Assembly: GCA_002309575.1 (NCBI GenBank)
Contig: DBXP01000038.1
Coordinates: 1-43,923, forward strand
Reading direction: 5' to 3'
From: a bacterium UBP6_UBA1209
GTDB taxonomy: Bacteria; UBP6; UBA1177
DNA: 43,923 nt
Made by a program: the position numbers and the translations under genes. Below the pieces are notes generated by a model. It was given only the letters and a program-made list of their open reading frames with translations, was not told the DNA's origin and made no database searches. Of the stretch, positions 25,199 to 34,157 are shown in pieces (positions within the stretch are counted from its first letter, which is position 1; every line of letters starts with the position of its first letter).

Positions 25199-25747
25199 CT
25201 AAGCTATGCCTGCACTAAGTACAACGTTCGGGAAGAGGGTCTTTTTCTTTTCACCGTCTTTCTTTTCACGCGTAGCATCCATGATTTTCATGATCTGCTT
25301 ATACTTAATGTTTGGTTCTGCTGTAATAATGATGTTCTCTTCCGCAGGATTTGCATCTTTCAAGTCGGAGATAATCTCTACCAGCTTGTCAAGATCGTAG
25401 ACTTTTGCGTCTACTTCTCTGCCTTCCGCATCTTCTTCCTTGCCGTCGATTTTGAGAATCGTTGGTGCCAATGGATCATCTTTGTTTTCAATTACCTGAT
25501 CTCTTACAAATACGGTGATTCCTCTGTCTGTCAAAGCGACAGTAAGTTTAAGAGGTTTGTCATCCGGTCTGTCAGCAGGCGGATTTGCCTCAGAAGATGG
25601 ACCGATCTGAGGTGTAGCAACATTGACGACAGCTATCTTTACAGATTCCATTGAGGTCAACAACAACGGGATAAGGATAAGAATAAGGTTCATTGCAGGG
25701 GTCATATCCAACTCGGGAAGTGAACTTTCTGCACGTTTCTTAGCCAT
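25199..25747 (-). CDS. ExbD/TolR-family protein with Asn in place of the membrane Asp
   Basis: 182 residues. The single membrane helix follows SSLPELDMTPAMN and reads LILILIPLLLTSME (about 19-34). Aligned on the TP motif with E. coli TolR (TPLVDVLLVLLIIFM), the position of the essential proton-binding Asp is Asn20 here. The periplasmic domain has the family strands (KLTVALTDRGITVFVRDQVI) and a closing IIITAEPNIKYKQIMKIMDATR. Two different TolR-like proteins per motor also occur in Myxococcus (AglQ and AglS). This copy may be structural or regulatory rather than proton-conducting, which is inference. It follows the TolQ gene by 34 bases and ends 9 bases before the other tolR-like gene. Confidence 0.9.
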   Translation of the reverse strand: MAKKRAESSLPELDMTPAMNLILILIPLLLTSMESVKIAVVNVATPQIGPSSEANPPADRPDDKPLKLTVALTDRGITVFVRDQVIENKDDPLAPTILKIDGKEEDAEGREVDAKVYDLDKLVEIISDLKDANPAEENIIITAEPNIKYKQIMKIMDATREKKDGEKKKTLFPNVVLSAGIA

Positions 25748-25781
25748 TTAGTTTTCCTCCATGCTCGTGTAAATTAGCGAA

Positions 25782-26423
25782 CTATTCAGCTGCTGCTCCT
25801 TTTTCTCTGCTAACAAGTAAGTTTACAAGTTTTACAGAATAAAGATCAAGGTCATCCATGATACCGCCGGCAACACCCTTAAGAACGACGTTAAGAAGGG
25901 TACCAGGAATAGCGATAAGAAGTCCCCAACCGGTCGTGTTCATCGCGATAGCGATACCGCTTGCAAGCATTGCTGACTTCTGCTCAGGAGCTGCGTGTGC
26001 AACGGCGTCGAATGCGTCGATAAGTCCGAATACGGTTCCAAGAAGACCAAACATTGTTGCTGTACTTGAAATTGCGAAAATCGAGTCAAGAAGCTTTGTG
26101 ATTTTCGGGGTAACTTCAAGAGTTGCCTCTTCCATTGCGTTCTGGATCTCAAGCTCGCCTCTGTTTGCTCTGGAAAGACCAGCCTTCATAACGTTTGCAA
26201 GAGCAGCGTCACCGGCAGCGGAGCAAAGTTTGATTGCCTTGTCGATGTTGTTTGCCATAACAAGTTTCTGGATCTGTTTCATAAGGTTTGGACCATTTGT
26301 GTTGAATTTTCCAAGAAGGAAAATGAACTTGTAAATGGAGCAACCAAATACATAGAGACCACAGATTGCGATGAAGTGCATGAATGTTCCACCTTCACGG
26401 TAAAATTTTGCGAACCATTCCAT
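25782..26423 (-). CDS. TolQ/ExbB/MotA-family proton channel protein (AglR-like)
   Basis: 213 residues with three membrane helices (about 14-36, 110-135 and 160-185). The family core is clear: AISSTATMFGLLGTVFGLIDAF for helix 2 and SGIAIAMNTTGWGLLIAIPG for helix 3, with the polar Thr residues lining the pore. The cytoplasmic loop between helices 1 and 2 carries KAGLSRANRGELEIQNAMEE. It would form the pentameric channel around a TolR dimer. The order TolQ-TolR-TolR-AgmX type is that of the Myxococcus Agl/Glt motor region. The ATG is 33 bases after the small exported protein gene. Confidence 0.95.
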   Translation of the reverse strand: MEWFAKFYREGGTFMHFIAICGLYVFGCSIYKFIFLLGKFNTNGPNLMKQIQKLVMANNIDKAIKLCSAAGDAALANVMKAGLSRANRGELEIQNAMEEATLEVTPKITKLLDSIFAISSTATMFGLLGTVFGLIDAFDAVAHAAPEQKSAMLASGIAIAMNTTGWGLLIAIPGTLLNVVLKGVAGGIMDDLDLYSVKLVNLLVSREKGAAAE

Positions 26424-26456
26424 TTTTAAAATCCTCCGATTTAAAAAAGTAATAAA

Positions 26457-26705
26457 CTAGAAGGCATCTTCCGATAAGATGACTTCCTCAACCTTATTAA
26501 TAAAACTAACATTCAACTCCAGCGAGCGGTACGTAAATCTCGCTCTTGACAAAAACGTCATAACCTCTGGTTTTTGGATCGTACCTTCGATTTTTATCTC
26601 CTCGATAACAATCGTCTTCTTTTTCTGAGCCTCTACAGTAGAGGGCAAAAGCAACATCAGAGCACATACAAAAACCGCAAAAACGACAGTAAATTTTTTC
26701 ATCAT
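26457..26705 (-). CDS. Small exported protein, family A/B paralogue (copy B)
   Basis: 82 residues from the double ATG at 26705/26702; longer readings add residues before an otherwise normal signal peptide (MMKKFTVVFAVFVCALMLLLPSTVEA). The mature protein is only about 55 residues: KKKTIVIEEIKIEGTIQKP, then FLSRARFTYRSLELNVSF and a short acidic end. It is clearly related to the small protein at 37906-38175: both have a signal peptide, a beta-hairpin of the type I-x-L/I-E-G-x-I-x-K-P, a basic stretch after it, and a closing S/N-x-x-F. Both also lie just upstream of an FHA-like/AgmX gene or its motor. I know of no named family for it. No clear ribosome binding site precedes the start. Confidence 0.8.
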   Translation of the reverse strand: MMKKFTVVFAVFVCALMLLLPSTVEAQKKKTIVIEEIKIEGTIQKPEVMTFLSRARFTYRSLELNVSFINKVEEVILSEDAF

Positions 26706-26723
26706 AAAATCACACATGGCGGC

Positions 26724-26767
26724 AATATACGCAAGCAATCAAATAAAACAATTTTTTTGTTACAAAA
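26724..26767 (-). promoter_or_regulatory. Candidate promoter and inverted repeat before the motor genes
   Basis: On the minus strand, TTGTTT (26751-26746), a 16-base spacer and TATATT (26729-26724, 5 of 6) form a possible promoter upstream of the small exported protein and TolQ genes. Just upstream of the -35 box, TTTTGT-T-ACAAAA (26755-26767) is a perfect 6-base inverted repeat around one base, a possible operator. This is the largest gap (82 bases) inside the second gene set. Confidence 0.35.
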
Positions 26768-26787
26768 CATTCGTTAATCCTCAAAAA

Positions 26788-28473
26788 CTACCCGTTCTGC
26801 CCCTCTGCGGCAGGCTGTTCCGCCGGCTGAACCTCTGACGTGGTTTCCTGGGCCGGTTGTTCTGCAGGTTGTTCCACTGGCTGAGCCTCTGATGGGGTTT
26901 CCTGGGCCGTCTGTTCAGCGGATTGCTCAGACGGCTGTGCCTCTGACGGAGCTGCCTCAGACGGTTGTTCCGCGGGTTGAGCCTCTGGAGCCGGTTCCGC
27001 TGGCTTCATGGCATCGAGACGGCTCTTCGCAGTGTTGCCAAGTTCGTCATCCTCGCCGGTCGACGGATACTCATCAACAAATTTTTGCCAGGCCTCGACA
27101 GTATTTGCCTCTTCTGCAGCCTTGAAAGCAGCCTCTTTGTGCTCCTTGTAAAGCCTTGCCTCCTCCTCCTGGGCCTTTCTCTTCTTCTCGGCTTTAGCTT
27201 TTGCAGCCAACGCGAACTCGAGTTTTTTCTTCTCTACTCCGGCCTCTTTGATGTAACCGTCAACAAGTTCCTTTTCGGCCTTGTAGTTTTTATCCTTTGC
27301 TATCAGCTTAAGATAGCTATTGAAGTAGTTCACCGCAACAACGAAGTGGTTCGGATCCTGTTTTCCTTCAACATCGGCGTCAAGATGCAAAAGCCCCTTA
27401 TTGAAGAGAACACCCTTCTTGAGGTCAGCCGGCAGATCCTCGATCGCCTCGAGTTCTGTCAGGATCTCATCCGATTTTTTGTACTCCTCCAACCCCTTGT
27501 AGGCAAGCGCCAGATTGAGCTTTGCCGAAAGGAAATCGCTGTTGATGCGAAGAGCCTGTTCCAGCTGCTCTTTCGCCGTAGCGAAGTCCTCGATCTTCAT
27601 AGCCAAAACTGCGAGAATGTTGCGAACCTCCGGCAGATCGGGGTTGTTTTTGACAGCTTTCAGAAGATGCGACTGTGCCCCCTTGGTGTCTTCCATTTTG
27701 TAAAGCAAAAAACCGTAAATCCTGTGAAGACGGAAGTTGTCCGGATCCCACTTCTCAGCAGTGTCAAGAGCGGATGCCGCAAGCTCGTACATTCCCTTGT
27801 GGAAGTATGACGTAGCAAGCGAAATAACGGCTTCGGAGTTCTGCTCGTCCTCTTTCAGAACCATTTTTGCATGTTTTTCCGCCTCCGGAAGATTTCCCAC
27901 CTGGAGGTAAACCCAAGCTACAAAATTGTTCTTTTCGACAACATCCGTGGTCTTTTCTACCAGCTCAAGAAGGCGGGACTGCTGGTTTTTAAGATCGTCA
28001 CCGTAAGAAAGCGCGAGATTGTAAAGCGGCTTTGTCGTATCAGGCTCAAGCGAGTAGGCCTTTTCATACCAGATGCGGCTCTCGTCGACTTTTTTCAGTC
28101 TCGCAAAGCAGACAGCAATATTAAAAGCGATCTGAGCATTCTTCGGATCCTTTTCAAACGCGGCGCTCCAAGATCTGTTCGCAGCCTCACATCCTTCGGA
28201 AGCATACTTCTGCCACCCTTCGACAAAATCAGTAATCGACGGACCGACATACCTCAAACCATCATAGTTCGTGGGCTCTTCCTGTCCTTTCGGTTCTTCT
28301 GCCTCCTCCTGAACAGGTTTTGCTGCCTCCTGCTCAGCCTCAGCCTGAGGTGCACTTTCCTGTTCGACCGCATTCTGCTCCGGTTTTGTCTGCTCTGCCT
28401 CCTTTTGGGCGGTTCCGCATGCGGCAAAGAAAACAACCAAAACGGCGAATATAAGATTATTCAGATTTTTCAT
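26788..28473 (-). CDS. TPR lipoprotein with Gln/Pro/Ala/Glu repeat tail (copy B, GltE/NfsE-like position)
   Basis: 561 residues from the ATG at 28473, which is preceded by GGAGGGTGAAA. The signal peptide ends VVFFAAC (Cys19). A Gln/Glu/Ala-rich linker (about 20-68) leads to about ten TPR-like helix pairs (about 75-400; for example AQIAFNIAVCFARLKKVDESRIWYEKAYSLEP and SDFLSAKLNLALAYKGLEEYKKSDEILTEL). A charged helical stretch follows, and a low-complexity tail built from an 18-residue SEAQP-x-EQ unit. In Myxococcus, GltE/AglT and NfsE are TPR lipoproteins of the outer membrane. The counterpart in the other gene set is the 387-residue protein at 38239-39402. The start lies within the last 17 bases of the preceding TPR gene. 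Confidence 0.88.
   Translation of the reverse strand: MKNLNNLIFAVLVVFFAACGTAQKEAEQTKPEQNAVEQESAPQAEAEQEAAKPVQEEAEEPKGQEEPTNYDGLRYVGPSITDFVEGWQKYASEGCEAANRSWSAAFEKDPKNAQIAFNIAVCFARLKKVDESRIWYEKAYSLEPDTTKPLYNLALSYGDDLKNQQSRLLELVEKTTDVVEKNNFVAWVYLQVGNLPEAEKHAKMVLKEDEQNSEAVISLATSYFHKGMYELAASALDTAEKWDPDNFRLHRIYGFLLYKMEDTKGAQSHLLKAVKNNPDLPEVRNILAVLAMKIEDFATAKEQLEQALRINSDFLSAKLNLALAYKGLEEYKKSDEILTELEAIEDLPADLKKGVLFNKGLLHLDADVEGKQDPNHFVVAVNYFNSYLKLIAKDKNYKAEKELVDGYIKEAGVEKKKLEFALAAKAKAEKKRKAQEEEARLYKEHKEAAFKAAEEANTVEAWQKFVDEYPSTGEDDELGNTAKSRLDAMKPAEPAPEAQPAEQPSEAAPSEAQPSEQSAEQTAQETPSEAQPVEQPAEQPAQETTSEVQPAEQPAAEGQNG
26827..26990 (-). repeat. 54-base tandem repeat in the TPR lipoprotein tail
   Basis: Similar units begin at 26827, 26881 and 26935 (period 54) with a shortened unit from 26977, each containing CTGAGCCTCTGA-like and, in two units, GTTTCCTGGGCCG-like sequence. 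They encode the 18-residue repeat SEAQP-x-EQ-x-AEQ-x-AQET-x. The near-identity at the DNA level suggests recent slippage or unequal exchange. Confidence 0.8.
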
Positions 28474-31400
28474 TTTCACCCTCCGCCTCACTCTTTTCCG
28501 GTGCAGCCTCTCCGTTTGAAGGCGCAGCCTCCTCCTTTGCCGGAGCAGTTTCCTGCTTTTCATTACCGAGTCCGGCCTTTTTGTAGACCTTCTTTTCCGC
28601 CTTGTCGAGCGTCGAAACAGGCATATAGCCGGAATTCAGCTTGTCATCTGTCGAGAACATCGGTGCTTTGCCGACCTTATACTCTGCCGGACGCATTACC
28701 GAAAGCTTTTCGGTGATCAGCTGTGTCCATTTATTGAAGACCTTGTCCTCTCTGGCCTTTTCTAGAGCCTTTGAGTAATAAGATACCGCCTGCTCCTCAA
28801 TCGGCTCTGCCTGCTGACGAAGCATGTCGGTGTAAATTTCCTGCTCCTCGTCTGTCAGACCAGCCGGCGGTTCAGCCTCGAAAAGCGCATCGGAGAAGCT
28901 CTGGTAGAGGTAGCCGATACGGTACATCGTCGCCATTGTCCATTCGAAGACCTGAAACTTCGGGACCTCGTTGTATTTCGCCTCAAGCTCCTTCATGGTC
29001 GCGACCTTCTTTTTCAGGTTTTCAGAGAGCTGCTTATCGTTTTTGCCGTTGATTTTCAGCTTAAGGTATGCATCGAAATCGTCATCGAGAAGCTTGAATT
29101 TCGCCTCCGCAGCGTAGAGCAGAGACTCATCGGATGTAACCTTTTTTTCGTTCAAATAGGTCAAAATATCGTTGTATGTCCTCTTGGCCGCCTTCCAGTT
29201 GTTGAGCTTATCCTCGTAAATCTTCGCAATCTGATAGTAAGCCCTTGCGACAAGATGCGAAACCTCGGAATCGCTTCTGAAGGTCGCTATAAAGCTCTCG
29301 TAGTTTTTAATCGCACCCTTCCAGTCCTCGGCCTTCTGGTACATCCTGCCGGCATCGTACATTGCCTCCTTACCCTCGATCTTGCTGCGTTCTTCGGAGT
29401 AATAGAGCCTGTAGTACGTAGCAGCCTCTTTGTAGCGCTGGAGCTTCTCCAGAAGGAAGCCTGCGTTGAAGACAGCATTCGACTTCTCCTTGTAGGTCGG
29501 ATATTTGTCGTAAAGCTGTTTGTACGCGTTGATCGCCTTTTCGTGGTCATAGCTCATTTCGGCGTTGTAGGCAACGAGATAAAGCGACTGCGGAGCGAGC
29601 TCTGAGTTAGGATACTCGGTGTAGATCCGTTCGTGGAGCTTCAAAGCCGACTCGAACATCGTCGCACGCTGATAGTTTACAGCCGCATTGTAGATCGCTT
29701 TGTCTGCATCAGGCGTATACGGGTTCTCCTCGACCATGCGCAGATATTCGGTAGCAGCCTCGACATGCTTTTTCTCCTCCTCGAGCTGCTGGGCGTATTT
29801 GAAGAGAGCGCTTGAACGGTAAGTCGCGAATTCAGTCTTGATCTTTCTGTCGACCTTTTCCTTATCCGCAAGCCTTTCAGTCAATATTTTCGACCATTTA
29901 GCAACATTTACCCAATCCTGTTTGTCGATATAGGCAGCAATGATATCCTTTGCCGCCATCACAGCAGGCTGGCTCTCGGGGAACTCACTGATGATACGCA
30001 GATATCTCTTTTCAGCCTCATCGTAGAAACCGTGATCGTAGTAGATTCTCGCTACATTGTAAGCGACAACCGGCTTGTCCTCGACCTCCTTTGCGAGCAC
30101 AAAATAAGAATCACTGGACTCGACAAGCTTTGTCTCGAGCGTAGTAAGCGGCTTTCCGAGCTTTTCGGATGCCGGGATCTGTTTGTCAGCCGATTCTTCC
30201 CAAAGGGTATTGTAACAGAAAAACACCTGGAATGCAGCGTCATCTCTGTACTTGTCCTGGTTTTTGTCGTCACGGACGCGTTCGTATGCGACAACCGCGG
30301 CACGGATATCGCCGGCATAGTAAAGCGTATCGGCATAGCTGTAAGTAATATCGTAGCTCTCTGAAGTATACGGGAACTTCGTAAGATAGTCCTCGTAAAG
30401 CCCCGAAGCCGTACGGTATTCAGCAACTGCCTCGTCCTGCTGACCCTTTTCCTTGAGGATCTGAGCCTGACGGTGGTGGAAAGCGGCGGTATCAAGCAAA
30501 GCTACCTTGGCAAGTTCCGCAGCCTCGCGGACGACCGTTGCGTTTCCGCGGTTGATTCTCGCCCACTCGGCGGATGAATCGTAAAGTTTGGCAAAAATTT
30601 CCGTCTCCTGAGAAGCCTTGTCGAACTCTCTAGCCTTGTTGCAGAGCTGGATCAGGCTGTGGTGGATCCTGGGAGCCTCCTCGCAGTACGGGTGACGCCC
30701 GAGAATGTATCTGTAAATCTTTTCAGCTTCGACGTATTTGTTGTTTTCCACGAAGTATTTTGCAAGCTGCGTCAGGACATCACGTTCGAAAGTCTCTTTT
30801 GCCTCGATTCCTGAGAAATAGTTCATAGCCTTGTCGGCATTGCCCCAGTCGTCATCCGCAAAGCTGATCGCGATGTACTGAATAGCCTCTTTTCTGAGAT
30901 CCTGACCTCTGTCAAGCCCCTTGTTTTTCATCTCGTCAGAGAAGAAAAGAAGATCTGTAAACGCCTTGACAGCATCCTCCAGACGGCTTTGACGATAGTA
31001 GGTCCACGCAAGCTTATAGAGGTTTTTATCAAAGAAGTCGCTCTCGCGGTACTTCATGCCGATTTCGTAATATTTCTCAGCGGACTTGAGGTCGTTGGTC
31101 GAGAAATAGTAATCGCCCAGACGAAGATAAAGCTCCGGATAGTTGATTGTCGGATACTCTTTTTCAAGAAGAACAAGCCACTCCTTTACAGCCAGATCCT
31201 CTTCGCCGATTTCATAGTAACAGTAGCCCAGCATGTAGTGAGCGACGCCGATATAGGTATAATCCGGGAATTTTCTGATAAGTTCGTTGTAAAGATTGAT
31301 CGATCTTGAAAAATCGACCTGAGGCATAGCCGGCTCGACATTGATTTCATGGTTTTCGAAGCGGACCATATCGCGCTCGTAATCAGCCGTTCTGCGGTTG

Positions 31401-31867
31401 TATTCGAGCATCGAATTTTCGTAGTACAGCTCTGCCAATCTGTATAGCGCGCTGGCCGAGTATTTCGGGTTGTTCGGATACTTTGAAAGGAAGGTTTCGA
31501 AAAGTGCGATCGCGTCGATGCGGCTCTGAGCCTCTCTAAGCTCCTCACGCTCGATTGCCGTCGCGTATTTGCCTTCGATCGAACGCTTTTTCTCGTCAAG
31601 GTTTTTGTTGATAAGAGCTCTCAGCTCCTTCTGGTAATCCTTGATGTGGTTCTGATAGTTGAAAACTTCACGTTCATAGTAGCCCTTTTCGAAGAGCTCC
31701 TTGTCAACAACGACCTGCTCTCCCGAAGCCGAAGCCTTTTCTATTTCGGAAGCCTCCTGCTTTGCAGGCTGCTCTCCTTCGGCCGGTGTCTGCGCCTGCG
31801 CAGTCGTCTCCTGCGCAGCTATCGGAACGGCAAGAAGTGCTATTAATGTAAAAATAAAATGTCTCAT
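28457..31867 (-). CDS. Very long periplasmic TPR protein (copy B, AgmU/GltD/NfsD-like)
   Basis: 1136 residues from the ATG at 31867, which gives MRHFIFTLIALLAVPIAAQ as signal peptide; ATGs slightly upstream lie inside the previous gene. More than 20 TPR-like helix pairs fill the chain (for example IGVAHYMLGYCYYEIGEEDLA, EIAKIYEDKLNNWKAAKRTY-type units). Near the C-terminus is a block shared with the 1221-residue protein at 39405: IGYLYQSFSDALFEAEPPAG followed by LTDEEQEIYTDMLRQQA and YYSKALEKA...FNKW. Length and content match AgmU/GltD (about 1200 residues) of the Myxococcus gliding machine and its sporulation counterpart NfsD. The tail is acidic and Pro/Ala-rich. The gene starts 4 bases after the preceding stop. 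Confidence 0.88.
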   Translation of the reverse strand: MRHFIFTLIALLAVPIAAQETTAQAQTPAEGEQPAKQEASEIEKASASGEQVVVDKELFEKGYYEREVFNYQNHIKDYQKELRALINKNLDEKKRSIEGKYATAIEREELREAQSRIDAIALFETFLSKYPNNPKYSASALYRLAELYYENSMLEYNRRTADYERDMVRFENHEINVEPAMPQVDFSRSINLYNELIRKFPDYTYIGVAHYMLGYCYYEIGEEDLAVKEWLVLLEKEYPTINYPELYLRLGDYYFSTNDLKSAEKYYEIGMKYRESDFFDKNLYKLAWTYYRQSRLEDAVKAFTDLLFFSDEMKNKGLDRGQDLRKEAIQYIAISFADDDWGNADKAMNYFSGIEAKETFERDVLTQLAKYFVENNKYVEAEKIYRYILGRHPYCEEAPRIHHSLIQLCNKAREFDKASQETEIFAKLYDSSAEWARINRGNATVVREAAELAKVALLDTAAFHHRQAQILKEKGQQDEAVAEYRTASGLYEDYLTKFPYTSESYDITYSYADTLYYAGDIRAAVVAYERVRDDKNQDKYRDDAAFQVFFCYNTLWEESADKQIPASEKLGKPLTTLETKLVESSDSYFVLAKEVEDKPVVAYNVARIYYDHGFYDEAEKRYLRIISEFPESQPAVMAAKDIIAAYIDKQDWVNVAKWSKILTERLADKEKVDRKIKTEFATYRSSALFKYAQQLEEEKKHVEAATEYLRMVEENPYTPDADKAIYNAAVNYQRATMFESALKLHERIYTEYPNSELAPQSLYLVAYNAEMSYDHEKAINAYKQLYDKYPTYKEKSNAVFNAGFLLEKLQRYKEAATYYRLYYSEERSKIEGKEAMYDAGRMYQKAEDWKGAIKNYESFIATFRSDSEVSHLVARAYYQIAKIYEDKLNNWKAAKRTYNDILTYLNEKKVTSDESLLYAAEAKFKLLDDDFDAYLKLKINGKNDKQLSENLKKKVATMKELEAKYNEVPKFQVFEWTMATMYRIGYLYQSFSDALFEAEPPAGLTDEEQEIYTDMLRQQAEPIEEQAVSYYSKALEKAREDKVFNKWTQLITEKLSVMRPAEYKVGKAPMFSTDDKLNSGYMPVSTLDKAEKKVYKKAGLGNEKQETAPAKEEAAPSNGEAAPEKSEAEGENEKSE

Positions 31868-31871
31868 AAGT

Positions 31872-34139
31872 CTAGTCACCATCTGCATTCAGATAAAGTT
31901 GTTGAATTTCCTGAGCTCTCTGAGTCCTGAGAGACATTATTTCATCGGAGCTCTCGTCCTTTTTCTCCCAGGCGACATCGATAAGACCAAGATTCGCCTC
32001 GAGCATAACATCTTCGAATGTACTCTTTATGAGGCTGAAATCTGAGTTCATCGTAATTATCGCAATCTCCTCAATCTCTTTTTTCATAACAAGAAGCTCG
32101 CTCTTGTAGCTCTCAAGATTTGCACGCTCCTTTTCATGAGCGACACGTACCTGGGCAACTACATCACGCCCCACATTGTTAAGGTATGCTGAAAATTCAG
32201 AAAGCCTGGTCTCAATCATCTTCGCCTGTCTGAGCAAATCGGAGATCCGCGCATAATCGGCTCTTGAGCCGTTGTCACCCAAAAGCGCATTCTGCTTATC
32301 GATAATCTCGCCGAGCGCGACATGCAGCTCAAGCTCACGTTCGACAAGCGCTCCGCCGACCAGAAGCTTGTTTTTCATATTGCTGATCTCAGTGCGCGAT
32401 TCTGCAAGAGCGTCAGAAATCTCCTTGATCTCGTCTCTCTCCTCGTGAACGCGGCTGAAAAACTTCTGAGAATATTTTTCAGGGATCTTTTTGATTGCGA
32501 CATTCATCGAGATTATCGCCTCGAGCTCCTCGGTAAGGGCCTTTGTCTGCATCTGGGCACGTACAAGTTCGCCCTCAAGCGCGACAAACTTGCCGATGAC
32601 AGCTGACGGCTCCTCATCGCCTGCATGGTTCGGATTAGTCTGGATAAATTCAAGTTCTTCGACCATACTCTGTCTCTGGACCTCGAGTTCCTCGAACTCC
32701 CTTCTCTGTTCCTCGTTGAGATCCTTCCATGCCAGCGTCTTGCGAAGATTCATCAGCTTGTTCTTAAGCGCTGAAATCCTGTTGGAAAGGAAGAGCGCCG
32801 AGTCGAAGCCTGCCTTTAGCGGCGAGTAGACGGAAGCTATATTTTCGTTGTTCAGGAAAGAGTTGATCTTCTCATCGAGAATATTGATTTCGTAAATCTC
32901 CTTTTCCAGTTCAACTATCTGTTCGTTCAGCTTGATAGATGCCGAAAAGTTTCTGTTGTCCTTCAAAAGTGACTGGATTATCGGCGAATAGGGCAGAAGC
33001 GAATCAGCGACCGCACCTGAAGTGCTGTTCTTTACGAAGGTCGAGCTGTTTTTCGACGGTGAAAGCTCTTTCTGAATTTCCGTATACTTGTTGATCACGG
33101 TGTTGAAGTGAACCATCGCGTCGCCGTATTTCCTCATTTTAATGAGGAGCGAGCCCTCCAGAGCTTCAGCCTTCATCGAAAGAAGCGAATTCGGAGCAAG
33201 ATACTTGATAAGTCTGAGAGTCTCGATCGCACGATCGTACTGCTCGTTTTTAGTGTATGCCCAACCGAGTTCAAAGAATGAGTCGGCGAAGTAGGGCGAA
33301 TTTTTGTCAACCGTGATGTAGTATTGGATCGACTGCTCGATATCATTCTTTTCGAGCAGGACTCTTGCCGCAGCAATAATCGAAAGGTCATGGACCTTAT
33401 TGAACTGATAATATTTTTTTTCCGGGTCAGAAAGATTCACGTTGCCGTCAAAAAACGCTACAGCCTCATCCAGATTTCCCAGCTTGATAGCGTTTGCGCC
33501 AAGCAGGTAACGGGCTTGCGGATAAAATCTCGAGGTCTCCGGGACCATGTCCAAAATCTTTGACGAATCAGCGTAATGTCCGTCGATATAGAGACTTTTG
33601 CCCATGAAATAGAGCAGCTCCGGATCGTTGCCGGCATCGAAGCCGATCTCAAGGAACTTATTGTAGTAGCCCTTGACCAGTTCATAGCGTCCAAGCAGAT
33701 AAGCCGACATGATCAAGCCTTTGAGGCTCTCATGCTTGTAGCTGGAATTGGTCGTTGCCGGAATAAGCATCTCGAAGTAACGCGTCGCGGAGACAAAATT
33801 CCCAGCTCTGAAAAGCGACTCGGCAAGCTTGTAAACCGCCTCGTCCCAAATCTGGTCCTTTTTTTCGTATGAAACAAAAATCGAGTAGAAGATATTGGAC
33901 GAAGTTATGTAATCACCTCTTCCGAAGTAAAAATTTCCCTTCTCCATCTTCTCCTTGACTGTTTTTTCCGTCTCAGCCAGTGAAAGGTTGGAGTTATATT
34001 TGGCTGAATTTGCCGCGCAGGCTGCATCGATGTCGCGCAGGGACTGCTGAACAGAATTCAGCTCCTCCGAAATGTCGACATTCTCGGCTGCAAGCGGTAA
34101 TGAAACCAGCAGCAGAAGCCAAAGTAACGAATATTTCAT
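31872..34139 (-). CDS. Periplasmic TPR and coiled-coil protein (copy B)
   Basis: 755 residues from the ATG at 34139, chosen because AGGATGGCTATT precedes it and MKYSLLWLLLLVSLPLAA is a good signal peptide. The N-terminal half (about 55-390) consists of TPR-like helices (GNFYFGRGDYITSSNIFYSIF, DPELLYFMGKSLYIDGHYADS, SFFELGWAYTKNEQYDRAIE). The second half is a long charged coiled coil (for example LNEEQRREFEELEVQRQSMV), ending in a conserved-looking FEDVMLEANLGLIDVAWEKKD. The TPR-plus-coiled-coil layout and its place directly upstream of the long TPR gene mirror the partial gene at 43102. It may act like GltC/NfsC-class periplasmic linkers, which is inference. Confidence 0.85.
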   Translation of the reverse strand: MKYSLLWLLLLVSLPLAAENVDISEELNSVQQSLRDIDAACAANSAKYNSNLSLAETEKTVKEKMEKGNFYFGRGDYITSSNIFYSIFVSYEKKDQIWDEAVYKLAESLFRAGNFVSATRYFEMLIPATTNSSYKHESLKGLIMSAYLLGRYELVKGYYNKFLEIGFDAGNDPELLYFMGKSLYIDGHYADSSKILDMVPETSRFYPQARYLLGANAIKLGNLDEAVAFFDGNVNLSDPEKKYYQFNKVHDLSIIAAARVLLEKNDIEQSIQYYITVDKNSPYFADSFFELGWAYTKNEQYDRAIETLRLIKYLAPNSLLSMKAEALEGSLLIKMRKYGDAMVHFNTVINKYTEIQKELSPSKNSSTFVKNSTSGAVADSLLPYSPIIQSLLKDNRNFSASIKLNEQIVELEKEIYEINILDEKINSFLNNENIASVYSPLKAGFDSALFLSNRISALKNKLMNLRKTLAWKDLNEEQRREFEELEVQRQSMVEELEFIQTNPNHAGDEEPSAVIGKFVALEGELVRAQMQTKALTEELEAIISMNVAIKKIPEKYSQKFFSRVHEERDEIKEISDALAESRTEISNMKNKLLVGGALVERELELHVALGEIIDKQNALLGDNGSRADYARISDLLRQAKMIETRLSEFSAYLNNVGRDVVAQVRVAHEKERANLESYKSELLVMKKEIEEIAIITMNSDFSLIKSTFEDVMLEANLGLIDVAWEKKDESSDEIMSLRTQRAQEIQQLYLNADGD

Positions 34140-34157
34140 AATAGCCATCCTATACTA

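Noticed and set aside
26965..28716. Plus-strand open frames of 281 codons each opposite the TPR lipoprotein and the end of the long TPR gene
   Set aside because: They are antisense to clear TPR sequence, rich in Leu/Phe/Arg as expected for shadows, and lack supported starts.
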